A stretch of 6,038 nucleotides of DNA from Elusimicrobia bacterium RIFOXYB2_FULL_48_7 (GTDB taxonomy: Bacteria > Elusimicrobiota > Endomicrobiia > CG1-02-37-114 > XYA2-FULL-39-19), in the NCBI GenBank assembly GCA_001800495.1, contig MGVM01000156.1, positions 1-6,038 on the forward strand. Reading direction: 5' to 3'. The notes under the pieces are model-generated. The model worked only from the letters and a program-made list of their open reading frames with translations, made no database searches and was not told the origin of the DNA. Made by a program: the position numbers and the translations under genes. Position 1 is the first letter of the stretch. Each line of letters starts with the position of its first letter. Below, one piece after another: positions 1 to 6,038 of this stretch.

Positions 1-1233
1 AACTGGACCTCGTCTACCGACTCGGAATCCGGGATCAGCAAGTACTGGTACTCTATAGGCACATCAGTCGGCGCGACAGATGTAACCGCGCCTGCATACC
101 TGTGGACATCCACCAGCGTAACCCGCGCAGGATTATCGCTTTCATTCAACACAACGTATTATTTCAACGTCTACGCCCAGAACGGCATCGGGCTTGTAAG
201 TTCAACCACCAGCTCAAACGGGCAATATGTCGCGCAGGACTACACGCCTCCTAGCGCCCCGGCATTTGTAAGGGACGGCACCGGAGCAAGCGACTGGTCG
301 TTCGCGTATTCAACCAGGGGTTTATCAGCCAACTGGGACGCCAGCACAGACGCCGAGACGGGCGTATCAAAGTACTGGTACGCTATCAGCTCAACAACCC
401 TCGGCGGGACAAGCTTCGTCGGCTGGACAGATAACGGTGTGTCAACCTACGTGACACGCCAGGCCCTGTCGCTGGTTGGCGGGGTAACATATTACTTCAC
501 TGTGAAAGCGCAAAACCCGTTCGGATTGCAAAGTACGCAGACAAATTCCAACGGCATGTATATAGCCGTTGACACCAGCCCGCCGACAAATATATCGGTG
601 GTGCGCGATGGCACGGGAATAACGGATACTGCATTCACGTATTCCACAACGACGCTTTCAGCCAATTGGCCCTCGTCTATCGATTCGGAATCCGGGATCA
701 GCAGGTACTGGTACGCAATCAGCGCGGTATCGCCCGGAGGTACGGAATTCGCCGGCTGGACAAGCATTTGGTCCAGCACCTACGTGAACAGAAGTTCACT
801 GATACTCACCGTGGGGACAACCTATTATTTCGCCGTAAAGGCGGAAAACGGTGTAGGAGCTGAAAGCGCAATTACGAATTCCAACGGCCAGTACATAGCG
901 CCCGACCCCACGCCTCCCAGTGCGCCGGCAATTGTCAGGGACGGAACCGGCTCGTTTGACTGGACGTTCACGTATTCAAGCGTAACCCTGAGCGCAAACT
1001 GGGACTCCTCCGCTGACGCGGAGTCTGGTATCACAAAATACTGGTACGCGATAGGTACTTCTGCGGGTGATACGGATGTAGCAACCTGGACAGACAACGA
1101 AACAAACACATCGGTAACCGTAAATAACCTTGTGTTATCGATCGGGTCAACATATTTTTTCACAGTGAAAGCCGAGAATGGGGTAGGTTCCCAGAGCTCT
1201 GTAACCAATTCCAACGGGCAGTACGTGGTTGAG
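1..1233 (+). repeat. Tandem Ig/Fn3-like repeats in the first gene (one partial, three full)
   Basis: Units are 1-237 (partial), 238-570, 571-903 and 904-1233, each about 111 codons. Every full unit begins with D-x-T/S-P-P and a VRDGTG turn. It continues with a TLSANW strand, a D-x-E-S/T-G-I/V loop, a YWYAI strand and a G-TYYF-V-A-N strand, and ends in SNG-x-Y. This is the order of strands expected for a Fn3/Ig-like sandwich. The units differ clearly from each other, and each one is closest to the unit at the same position in the second gene. Confidence 0.88.
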
Positions 1234-1806
1234 AACTGGTCCACGCCGCCGTACCCTGTAATATCCAACATAACAGTCAGCGGTATTACCGCAAACACCG
1301 CGACAATCGCTTGGACCACCGACCGCCCTGCCACCAGCCAGGTGAACTACGGCAGGACAACGTCATACGGAAAGTACACCATGGAAGACAGCGCACTGGT
1401 TACCGACCATTCGGTAACGCTTACCGGTTTAACCCCGGCCGCGGGTTACCACTACCGCGTAATAACCCGGGAGGGCTCGGGTTTTGAAACGATATCCGCG
1501 GATGCGGTGTTCACAACCCAGAGCGATGTCCAGCCGATAAATGAAAATGTCCACGCATACCCCAACCCTGCCCAGCCATCAACCGCCAACCCGATGAAAT
1601 TCAGAATTGCGGGGACAACAAGTTTAGAAGTGAACATTTACACCGTAAGCGGGCGGTTGATCCGGAAGCTTTCAAGCGCGACAGGCGAGATACTCTGGGA
1701 CGGAAAAAACTCTGACGGCGAAAAAGTCGGCCGGGGCATATACATATACAAGATCACCAGCAGTTCCGGTGACACCGTAACCGGGAAAATAGCGCTAACG
1801 AAATGA
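1..1806 (+). CDS. Secreted Ig/Fn3-repeat protein with C-terminal sorting-type domain, 5' end missing
   Basis: The reading frame is open from base 1 to a TGA at 1804-1806, giving 601 residues; the true start lies outside the window. Residues 1-79 are the end of one Ig/Fn3-like repeat. Full repeats follow at 80-190, 191-301 and 302-411. Residues 412 to about 510 are a different Fn3-like domain (core W438-TTDRP, later LTGLTPAAGYHYRV). Residues 514-601 form a C-terminal domain with YPNP at 520-523, a YTVSGRLIRKL strand, a WDGKNSDG turn and GIYIYKI at 579-585, ending in Lys. This matches the general pattern of T9SS type A sorting domains or FlgD-like Ig domains. From its similarity to the complete gene downstream, the missing part probably holds another repeat and a beta-helix domain; this is inference. 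An internal GTG at 439 could be mistaken for a start, but the homology continues unbroken upstream of it. The product is probably exported, and its ligand is unknown. Confidence 0.9.
   Translation, partial: NWTSSTDSESGISKYWYSIGTSVGATDVTAPAYLWTSTSVTRAGLSLSFNTTYYFNVYAQNGIGLVSSTTSSNGQYVAQDYTPPSAPAFVRDGTGASDWSFAYSTRGLSANWDASTDAETGVSKYWYAISSTTLGGTSFVGWTDNGVSTYVTRQALSLVGGVTYYFTVKAQNPFGLQSTQTNSNGMYIAVDTSPPTNISVVRDGTGITDTAFTYSTTTLSANWPSSIDSESGISRYWYAISAVSPGGTEFAGWTSIWSSTYVNRSSLILTVGTTYYFAVKAENGVGAESAITNSNGQYIAPDPTPPSAPAIVRDGTGSFDWTFTYSSVTLSANWDSSADAESGITKYWYAIGTSAGDTDVATWTDNETNTSVTVNNLVLSIGSTYFFTVKAENGVGSQSSVTNSNGQYVVENWSTPPYPVISNITVSGITANTATIAWTTDRPATSQVNYGRTTSYGKYTMEDSALVTDHSVTLTGLTPAAGYHYRVITREGSGFETISADAVFTTQSDVQPINENVHAYPNPAQPSTANPMKFRIAGTTSLEVNIYTVSGRLIRKLSSATGEILWDGKNSDGEKVGRGIYIYKITSSSGDTVTGKIALTK
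1321..1469 (+). repeat. Near-identical block shared with 5459-5607
   Basis: By hand alignment at a constant offset of 4138 bases, 146 of 149 bases match, with mismatches at 1395, 1418 and 1428. The block codes for the core of the Fn3-like domain, from D441 to the arginine codon of the VITRE segment. The 87 bases just upstream are only about 71% identical and the 214 bases downstream about 83%, so the block has sharp edges. A second block, 1684-1762 against 5822-5900, matches at 76 of 79 bases. Gene conversion between the two genes is the simplest explanation. Confidence 0.8.
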
Positions 1807-1808
1807 GT

Positions 1809-1917
1809 GACGGTTCTCATTTGTGGATAACTCAAAAACAAACCTGAAGGATTCTGATAGCATTATGGCATATTGTGGAAAAACAATAGGGAGAGTTATG
1901 CACAAATGAGAACCGTC
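1809..1917. mobile_element. Palindromic MITE/REP-like element with 25-bp inverted ends
   Basis: The left arm is 1809-1833 and the right arm 1893-1917. The left arm starts GACGGTTCTCATTTGTG, and the reverse complement of the right arm agrees at 24 of 25 positions; only 1826/1900 (G in place of C) differs. The 59-bp middle contains a small hairpin, TATTGT at 1871-1876 with ACAATA at 1883-1888 and a 6-nt loop. There is no coding capacity and I see no target-site duplication. Read outward on the minus strand, the right end is ATGGGGACGGTTCTC. I associate this GGGGACGGTTC type of end with short palindromic elements mobilised by REP-associated (Y1/IS200-like) transposases; that link is from memory and not shown here. 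The element begins three bases after the stop of the first gene and ends 20 bases before the Shine-Dalgarno of the second. In RNA it would form a long stem-loop that could slow or end transcription or protect the upstream message. No T-run follows either arm, so it is not a standard terminator. Confidence 0.75.
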
Positions 1918-1936
1918 CCCATTATTTTGAAAACAC

Positions 1937-1940
1937 GGAG
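1937..1940 (+). promoter_or_regulatory. Ribosome binding site of the second gene
   Basis: GGAG lies five A residues before the ATG at 1946, a good Shine-Dalgarno distance. It supports that ATG as the start, as does the signal peptide that follows immediately. No convincing -35/-10 promoter pair could be picked out in the 139-bp gap, so the second gene may be read through from the first or have its own weak promoter. Confidence 0.75.
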
Positions 1941-1945
1941 AAAAA

Positions 1946-2041
1946 ATGTCAAAACAATTGCGGCAGATGATTAAGGGTGTCATAAACTGCGTAATAACAG
2001 GAACCGTTCCCATTCTTTTACTCGCCTCCTCGCTTTACGCA
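1946..2041 (+). other. Signal peptide coding region
   Basis: Residues 1-32 have a basic start (K3, R6, K10), a hydrophobic core from V12 to L26 including PILLLA, and a likely signal peptidase I cut after A32 (SLYA before DVHIA). The only cysteine, C15, lies inside the hydrophobic core and is not followed by a mature lipoprotein start, so a lipoprotein is unlikely. This implies Sec export, consistent with the sorting-type domain at the other end. Confidence 0.8.
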
Positions 2042-5000
2042 GATGTCCATATTGCCACCGATTGCACCAGGGGTGCGGTGATGTACCAGGTAAGCCAGGC
2101 AGAGGACGGCGACACGGTTATGATTCCCGCCGGCACAGAAGTATGGCGAAATTCTCTCAGCGTAACTAAAGGGATTACCATTAAAGGCGCCGGGATAGAC
2201 CAAACCATCATAATAGATGACACGCCTGTCTCGGGCAGCGTTCCTTTTAGCATAACGGTGGCTGACGGGAAAAAATTCCGCCTTTGCCACCTTACCGTCC
2301 GGGGTTGGGACGGAGTGAATTACCCAAACGGCGGTATCAGCTTGGCAATTAGCATCACAGGCAGAATGTGGAGAGTGGACCATTGTAAGTTTTTGAATTT
2401 GTATAAAGTATTCGGCCTAAGCGGCGGGGAAAACGGGCTGATAGACAACTGCACCTGGCAGTGTATTATCTATCCCAGTAATGCCAATGTTCAGCAGTGT
2501 TCTCTTAGCGGTGGCGGTAATTTGGTTTATACCAAACCGCTTGTTTACGGAACATCAAACGCGACTTTTTTTGAAGATAATTATGTTTATTACGACCCGG
2601 CCGCGCCCATGAACGCTAACAGGCCCTGGATTGACAGCCATAACGGCTGCCAAACGGTGGTCAGGCATAATCAAATATGTAACACGGAAATAGAAGTTTA
2701 TTCACCCGGCGCTGCAGCCGGCCAGAGGGGTTCGTTAAGCGCTGAAATTTATAATAATACCTGGACGGGATACTTGAATTCAGGCCAAATGATGGTCCCT
2801 TTCAGCATTACCGGAGGTAACGCTATCGTATCCAGCAACACGGTTATAGGTTTGTACAACTCGTACAATATTTTACTTACAGTTCACAGGTCGTGTTTTT
2901 CATATGGGGCTTATAATAGATGTGACGGCATGCAGGCAATTGACGGCAACGCTCCCCTTGATACAGGTACCCATACCGGCATTGACGGGCAACAGGCCCT
3001 GGCCTGCGCGGGGAAAAACTGGACAATAAACCAATGGGCCGACTATGCCGTCTGGAATGAGACTGACGACAGCGTAGGCAAAATTACAGGAAATACTTCA
3101 AATACTATTACTGTTTCCAGCGGATTCATTGAGGGATTCACGATAATTTCTTCAGGCACTGTTGCCACGGTCAACGGGCAGACCATCACCAGCACGGACC
3201 GCACCCCGAACGTCTGGTATCCGAGAACGCTTCAAAATCTCTTTTATGTTTATAATGTAACCGATAACAGCTACGGAATGATCACAGCAAACCCTAATAG
3301 CAGCACACTCACGGCAGCTTTAACCGGAGGCACGCGCAATAGCTGGCTGGTAGGCGATGCCATACAGGTTACGCAGGGAATCCCGCATAGCGGGCTTCGT
3401 AAAAGCTGGTATAACGGGGATAGTTTTAAGATCACAAATGGTTATCCCTGCATGGACAACACCGGGCGGGGGGCTGACCCGGACGGAGACAGGGTACAGG
3501 ACCCGGCTCCCTGTTATGAATGGAACAATACGATCAACGGAACCAACCTGGATTTTATCGTATCTTATAACGGCCTCGGGAATGAAGCTGGAGGGTACCT
3601 CATAGCCGGCAGGGATTATTACAAAGATACAGTGAAGCCGGATTGGACTCCTTATACATATCCGCACCCGATGCAGTCGCCTCTGTTCTGGGGGGAAGTG
3701 GTTGACGCCAGCTCGCCCACCGCGCCCGTTGTTGTGCGCGACGGAACAAACCCGTCTGCGAACTGGAGCTTCACCTATTCCACCAGCGGCTTATCAGCCA
3801 ACTGGGACGCCTGTTCGGATCCTGAAACCGGCATAAGCGCATACTATATTGCCATCGGCACATTTCCCGGCGGAACGGCTGTATCAGGCGGATGGCAGCC
3901 GGTGAACCTGTCAACTAACGTCACCAGATCAAACCTTTCACTTACAGTCGGTGTTACCTACTACTATTCAGCCAGGTCCATGAACGGCATAAACCTGCTC
4001 AGCGACATAACCACATCAGACGGCCAGTACGTCTCCCAGGATAACACACCGCCTTCGGACATTGCAGCTGTCCGCGACGGCACCGGCCCGTCAGGGGACA
4101 TTTCTTTTACTTATTCAACAACCACACTCTCGGTTAACTGGAACGCAAGTTCAGACCCTGAGTCAGGGATAAGCAAATACTGGTATTCCATAGGAACTAC
4201 TCCCGGCGCAACAGATGCCGCGTCATCGTCATTCGTTTGGGCTTCCACCAGCGTAACCCGCACCGGTTTATCTCTTTCATTCAACGCGACCTACTATTTC
4301 AACGTCTATGCTCAGAACAGTATCGGGCTTTTTAGTTCCACCACCAGTTCCAACGGGCAGTACGTGGCGGTGGACTACACTTCTCCAACCGCGCCTTCGG
4401 CTGTCAGGGACGGCACGGGTTCAAGCGACTGGTCGTTTGCGTATTCAACCCGCGGGTTATCATCCAATTGGGATTTCAGCACAGACGCCGAGACCGGGAT
4501 ATACAGGTACATGTACGCTATCAGTTCAACCACAGTTGGTGGCACGAACTTCATCGGCTGGACAGACAACGGGGTATCAACCTACGTTACGCGCCAGCCG
4601 CTGTCGCTGGTTGGCGGGGTAACGTATTACTTCACGGTGAAGGCGCAGAACCCGTTCGGGCTTACAAGCGCAGTTACAAATTCAAACGGCCAGTATATAG
4701 CGGTAGACACCAGCCCTCCTACTAATATAGCAACAGTCAGGGATGGGACAGGCACAACTGATGCCACCTTCACATTTTCAACAACCACGCTAAGCGCTAA
4801 CTGGCCTGCCAGCACAGACCCGGAGTCGGGAATAAGCAGGTACTGGTACGCTATAGGCACGACATTGGGCGGCACGAATTTTGCGGGCTGGACAAGCCTT
4901 TGGGGCAGCACTTACGTGAACAGGGGATCGCTGATACTTGCGGTGGGAACAACATATTATTTCGCCGTTAAATCAGAGAACGGAGTAGGTGCAGAAAGCG

Positions 5001-5944
5001 CTGTGACAAATTCCAACGGGCAGTACGTGGCTCCAGACCCAACGCCTCCGTCAGCGCCGGTGGTAGTTCGTGACGGTACCGGAGCGTTTGACTGGACATT
5101 CACTTATTCAAGCGTTACATTAAGCGCCAATTGGGATGCCTCGGCTGACGCGGAATCGGGAATCACAAAATACTGGTATGCCGTTGGTACTTTAGCCGGT
5201 TCCATAGACATTCTTTCATGGGCCCCTACGGGCAACGCAACAGATACCTCTGTAACCATCAATAACCTTACACTGGATATAGGCACAACCTACTATTTTA
5301 GCGTTAAAGCGGAAAACGGAGTAGGCGCACAGAGCGCGGTGGTGAGTTCCAACGGCCAGTACATTGTTGAGAACTGGTCAACGCCGCCCTACCCGGTGAT
5401 ATCCAACATTTCAGTAACCAACATTACGCAAACCGAAGCGGTTATAACCTGGACCACAGACCGCCCTGCCACCAGCCAGGTGAACTACGGCAGGACAACG
5501 TCATACGGAAAGTACACCATGGAAGACAGCGCGCTGGTTACCGACCATTCGGTAATGCTTACCGGCTTAACCCCGGCCGCGGGTTACCACTACCGCGTAA
5601 TAACCCGTGAGGGGTCAGGTTTCCAGACAATATCCGCCGATGCGGTGTTCACCACTCAAAGCGATGTCCTGCCGATAAGTGAGAACATCCACGCATATCC
5701 CAACCCTGCCCAGCCATCAGTTGCCAACCCGATGAAGTTCAGAATCGCAGGGGCAACGGGTTTAGAAGTGAACATCTACACGGTGAGCGGGCGGCTTATT
5801 AGAAAGCTTTCTAGCGCGGCTGGCGAGATACTATGGGACGGAAAAAACTCTGACGGCGAGAAAGTCGGCAGGGGCATATACATATACAAGATCACCAGCA
5901 ACAGCGGCGATACCGTAACCGGGAAAATAGCACTAACCAAATAA
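1946..5944 (+). CDS. Large secreted beta-helix protein with five Ig/Fn3-like repeats, Fn3 domain and C-terminal sorting-type domain
   Basis: The product has 1332 residues. Residues 1-32 are a signal peptide. Residues 33 to about 586 look like a right-handed parallel beta-helix (pectin-lyase-type fold): an opening 'DGDTVMIPAGT' and 'GITIKGAGIDQTIII' coil, then rungs such as VDHCKF (144-149), LIDNC (165-169) and VVRHN (238-242). Two short beta-rich pieces follow, starting near W370 (WNETDDSVGKIT) and Y436 (YNVTDNSYGMIT). The region ends with GRG at 507-509, an acidic D511-P-D-G-D-R-V-Q-D519 loop, YEWNNT at 524-529, GRDYY at 555-559 and TPYTYPHP at 568-575. I recall this closing signature from beta-helix proteins of environmental bacteria. 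Ig/Fn3-like repeats follow at 587-698, 699-809, 810-920, 921-1030 and 1031-1142. A separate Fn3-like domain covers 1143 to about 1240, and a YPNP...GIYIYKI...TGKIALTK domain ends the protein. No catalytic residues of a known lyase or hydrolase could be assigned, so an adhesin and a polysaccharide-active enzyme are both open. TAA is followed directly by an in-frame TAG. Confidence 0.93.
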   Translation: MSKQLRQMIKGVINCVITGTVPILLLASSLYADVHIATDCTRGAVMYQVSQAEDGDTVMIPAGTEVWRNSLSVTKGITIKGAGIDQTIIIDDTPVSGSVPFSITVADGKKFRLCHLTVRGWDGVNYPNGGISLAISITGRMWRVDHCKFLNLYKVFGLSGGENGLIDNCTWQCIIYPSNANVQQCSLSGGGNLVYTKPLVYGTSNATFFEDNYVYYDPAAPMNANRPWIDSHNGCQTVVRHNQICNTEIEVYSPGAAAGQRGSLSAEIYNNTWTGYLNSGQMMVPFSITGGNAIVSSNTVIGLYNSYNILLTVHRSCFSYGAYNRCDGMQAIDGNAPLDTGTHTGIDGQQALACAGKNWTINQWADYAVWNETDDSVGKITGNTSNTITVSSGFIEGFTIISSGTVATVNGQTITSTDRTPNVWYPRTLQNLFYVYNVTDNSYGMITANPNSSTLTAALTGGTRNSWLVGDAIQVTQGIPHSGLRKSWYNGDSFKITNGYPCMDNTGRGADPDGDRVQDPAPCYEWNNTINGTNLDFIVSYNGLGNEAGGYLIAGRDYYKDTVKPDWTPYTYPHPMQSPLFWGEVVDASSPTAPVVVRDGTNPSANWSFTYSTSGLSANWDACSDPETGISAYYIAIGTFPGGTAVSGGWQPVNLSTNVTRSNLSLTVGVTYYYSARSMNGINLLSDITTSDGQYVSQDNTPPSDIAAVRDGTGPSGDISFTYSTTTLSVNWNASSDPESGISKYWYSIGTTPGATDAASSSFVWASTSVTRTGLSLSFNATYYFNVYAQNSIGLFSSTTSSNGQYVAVDYTSPTAPSAVRDGTGSSDWSFAYSTRGLSSNWDFSTDAETGIYRYMYAISSTTVGGTNFIGWTDNGVSTYVTRQPLSLVGGVTYYFTVKAQNPFGLTSAVTNSNGQYIAVDTSPPTNIATVRDGTGTTDATFTFSTTTLSANWPASTDPESGISRYWYAIGTTLGGTNFAGWTSLWGSTYVNRGSLILAVGTTYYFAVKSENGVGAESAVTNSNGQYVAPDPTPPSAPVVVRDGTGAFDWTFTYSSVTLSANWDASADAESGITKYWYAVGTLAGSIDILSWAPTGNATDTSVTINNLTLDIGTTYYFSVKAENGVGAQSAVVSSNGQYIVENWSTPPYPVISNISVTNITQTEAVITWTTDRPATSQVNYGRTTSYGKYTMEDSALVTDHSVMLTGLTPAAGYHYRVITREGSGFQTISADAVFTTQSDVLPISENIHAYPNPAQPSVANPMKFRIAGATGLEVNIYTVSGRLIRKLSSAAGEILWDGKNSDGEKVGRGIYIYKITSNSGDTVTGKIALTK
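2001..2019 (+). repeat. Direct copy of the palindromic element's outer end, inside the signal-peptide codons
   Basis: Bases 2001-2019 match 1910-1928 at 17 of 19 positions (GAACCGT-CCCATT-TTTT, with one difference in each gap), in the same orientation and 91 bases apart. The copy encodes residues 19-25 of the signal peptide (around GTVPILL). It may be a remnant of the same element family or a chance match. Confidence 0.4.
3704..5371 (+). repeat. Five tandem Ig/Fn3-like repeats in the second gene
   Basis: Units are 3704-4039, 4040-4372, 4373-4705, 4706-5035 and 5036-5371, of 110-112 codons each. They share the pattern D-x-[TS]-[PS]-P, VRDGT, LS-x-NW, [DS]-x-E-[ST]-G-I, [YM]-YAI-like strand, TYY[YF] and S-[ND]-G-Q-Y. 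The first unit is the most divergent (AYYIAIGT, TYYYSARSMNG). Units 2 to 5 correspond one to one with the four units visible in the first gene: for example both second units have LSLSFN-TYYFNVYAQN, and both third units have LSLVGGVTYYFTVKAQNPFGL. Confidence 0.9.
5459..5607 (+). repeat. Near-identical block shared with 1321-1469
   Basis: This is the partner of the block in the first gene, with 146 of 149 bases matching. It covers the Fn3-like domain from the TTDRPATSQVNYG segment through LTGLTPAAGYHYRVITR. Synonymous positions are also conserved, unlike in the flanking DNA. Confidence 0.8.
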
Positions 5945-6004
5945 TAGGGACATACTACATTAATCTGTCAAGAGCATAGGCCACCTATCACCCGCAAATA
6001 GGTG
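5945..6004. other. 3' flank with GGGAC-type motif and small hairpins
   Basis: Directly after the stop codon lies TAGGGACATACTACATTA (5945-5962). Its AATAGGGAC start resembles the AATGGGGAC outer end of the palindromic element at 1809-1917. Further on, CACCTAT (5982-5988) can pair with ATAGGTG (5998-6004), and ATAGG (5976-5980) alternatively with CCTAT (5984-5988). No T-run follows, so this is not a clear intrinsic terminator. Confidence 0.35.
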
Positions 6005-6038
6005 CAAAAACGGTATATCCAGGTCTTTAAAATAGCGG
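5960..6038 (-). CDS. Possible C-terminal end of a convergent gene, cut by the window edge
   Basis: On the minus strand a frame is open from the right edge to a TAA at 5962-5960. It gives 25 residues ending FLHLFAGDRWPMLLTD. The mixed hydrophobic and charged composition looks protein-like, and the position fits a gene converging on the second large gene. A second minus frame is open over almost the same stretch (ending ILKTWIYRFCTYLRVIGGLCS, stop at 5970-5968), so the frame choice is not certain and chance is possible. I do not recognise the family. The adjacent GGGAC motif makes the edge of a transposase gene one guess. Confidence 0.25.
   Translation of the reverse strand, partial: RYFKDLDIPFLHLFAGDRWPMLLTD

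Noticed and set aside
825..1334. 169-codon open frame on the minus strand
   Set aside because: It lies fully opposite the repeats of the first gene, and similar antisense frames recur opposite the matching repeats of the second gene (4375-4569, 4627-4911). They are by-products of the repeat codon pattern, with no ribosome binding site or recognisable protein.
1834..1892. Promoter for the second gene inside the palindromic element
   Set aside because: AT-rich hexamers exist, but no pair with good spacing stands out, so a promoter call would be a guess.
1795..2013. Minus-strand 72-codon frame across the gap between the genes
   Set aside because: It runs through the palindromic element and into both genes, with no start signal or known family.
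2018..2383. 121-codon minus-strand frame and the overlapping 2035-2253 frame
   Set aside because: Both are opposite the well-supported signal peptide and first beta-helix coils and have no protein-like motifs.
3476..3502. DPDGDRVQD loop as a dockerin or EF-hand domain
   Set aside because: It is a single acidic loop without the paired second loop or the following helix of a dockerin; at most it is an isolated calcium-binding turn.
4308..4725. Plus-strand open frames in other phases over the third repeat
   Set aside because: They overlap the main reading frame, whose repeat pattern is unbroken, and their Arg/Pro-rich translations are typical of shifted frames.
3704..5371. Regular repeats of about 333 bp as a possible CRISPR or satellite array
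   Set aside because: The units are far too long and diverged for CRISPR, and the pattern is protein-coding with changes concentrated at third codon positions.

Overview
The window is a piece of bacterial DNA with moderate GC content by eye. It carries two large, similar genes for secreted repeat proteins, head to tail on the + strand. No housekeeping gene, rRNA or tRNA allows firm placement. The protein style (a right-handed beta-helix domain, Fn3-like 'DGTG...ESGI.KYWYAIGT...TYYF.VKAENG' repeats, and a C-terminal 'YPNP...GIYIYKI...TGKIALTK' sorting-type domain) is what I associate with uncultivated candidate phyla such as Elusimicrobiota or Omnitrophota and with Bacteroidota-like secretion. 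That placement is inference.

Layout: (1) 1-1806 is the 3' part of the first gene, open to the left edge. It holds about 3.7 Ig/Fn3-like repeats of about 111 residues, a different Fn3-like domain, and a type-A-like C-terminal domain. (2) 1807-1945 is the gap between the genes. It is almost filled by a 109-bp palindromic element with 25-bp inverted ends that match at 24 positions, followed by the ribosome binding site of the next gene. (3) 1946-5944 is a complete 1332-residue gene: signal peptide, beta-helix region of about 550 residues, five Ig/Fn3-like repeats, then the same Fn3-like domain and C-terminal domain as the first gene. (4) 5945-6038 is a short 3' flank with another GGGAC-type motif and, on the minus strand, possibly the last codons of a convergent gene.

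The repeats of the two genes match position by position (second with second, third with third, and so on). The genes therefore look like a duplication of a whole multi-repeat gene, not independent repeat expansion. On top of about 71-83% DNA identity in the segments I counted, two short blocks are 96-98% identical, which suggests later gene conversion.

The likely joint role is a pair of exported, probably surface-attached or released beta-helix proteins on Ig-like stalks that bind or cut a polysaccharide or another surface. The actual ligand cannot be read from the sequence. The most unusual features are the palindromic element wedged between the paralogues and the mosaic identity pattern.
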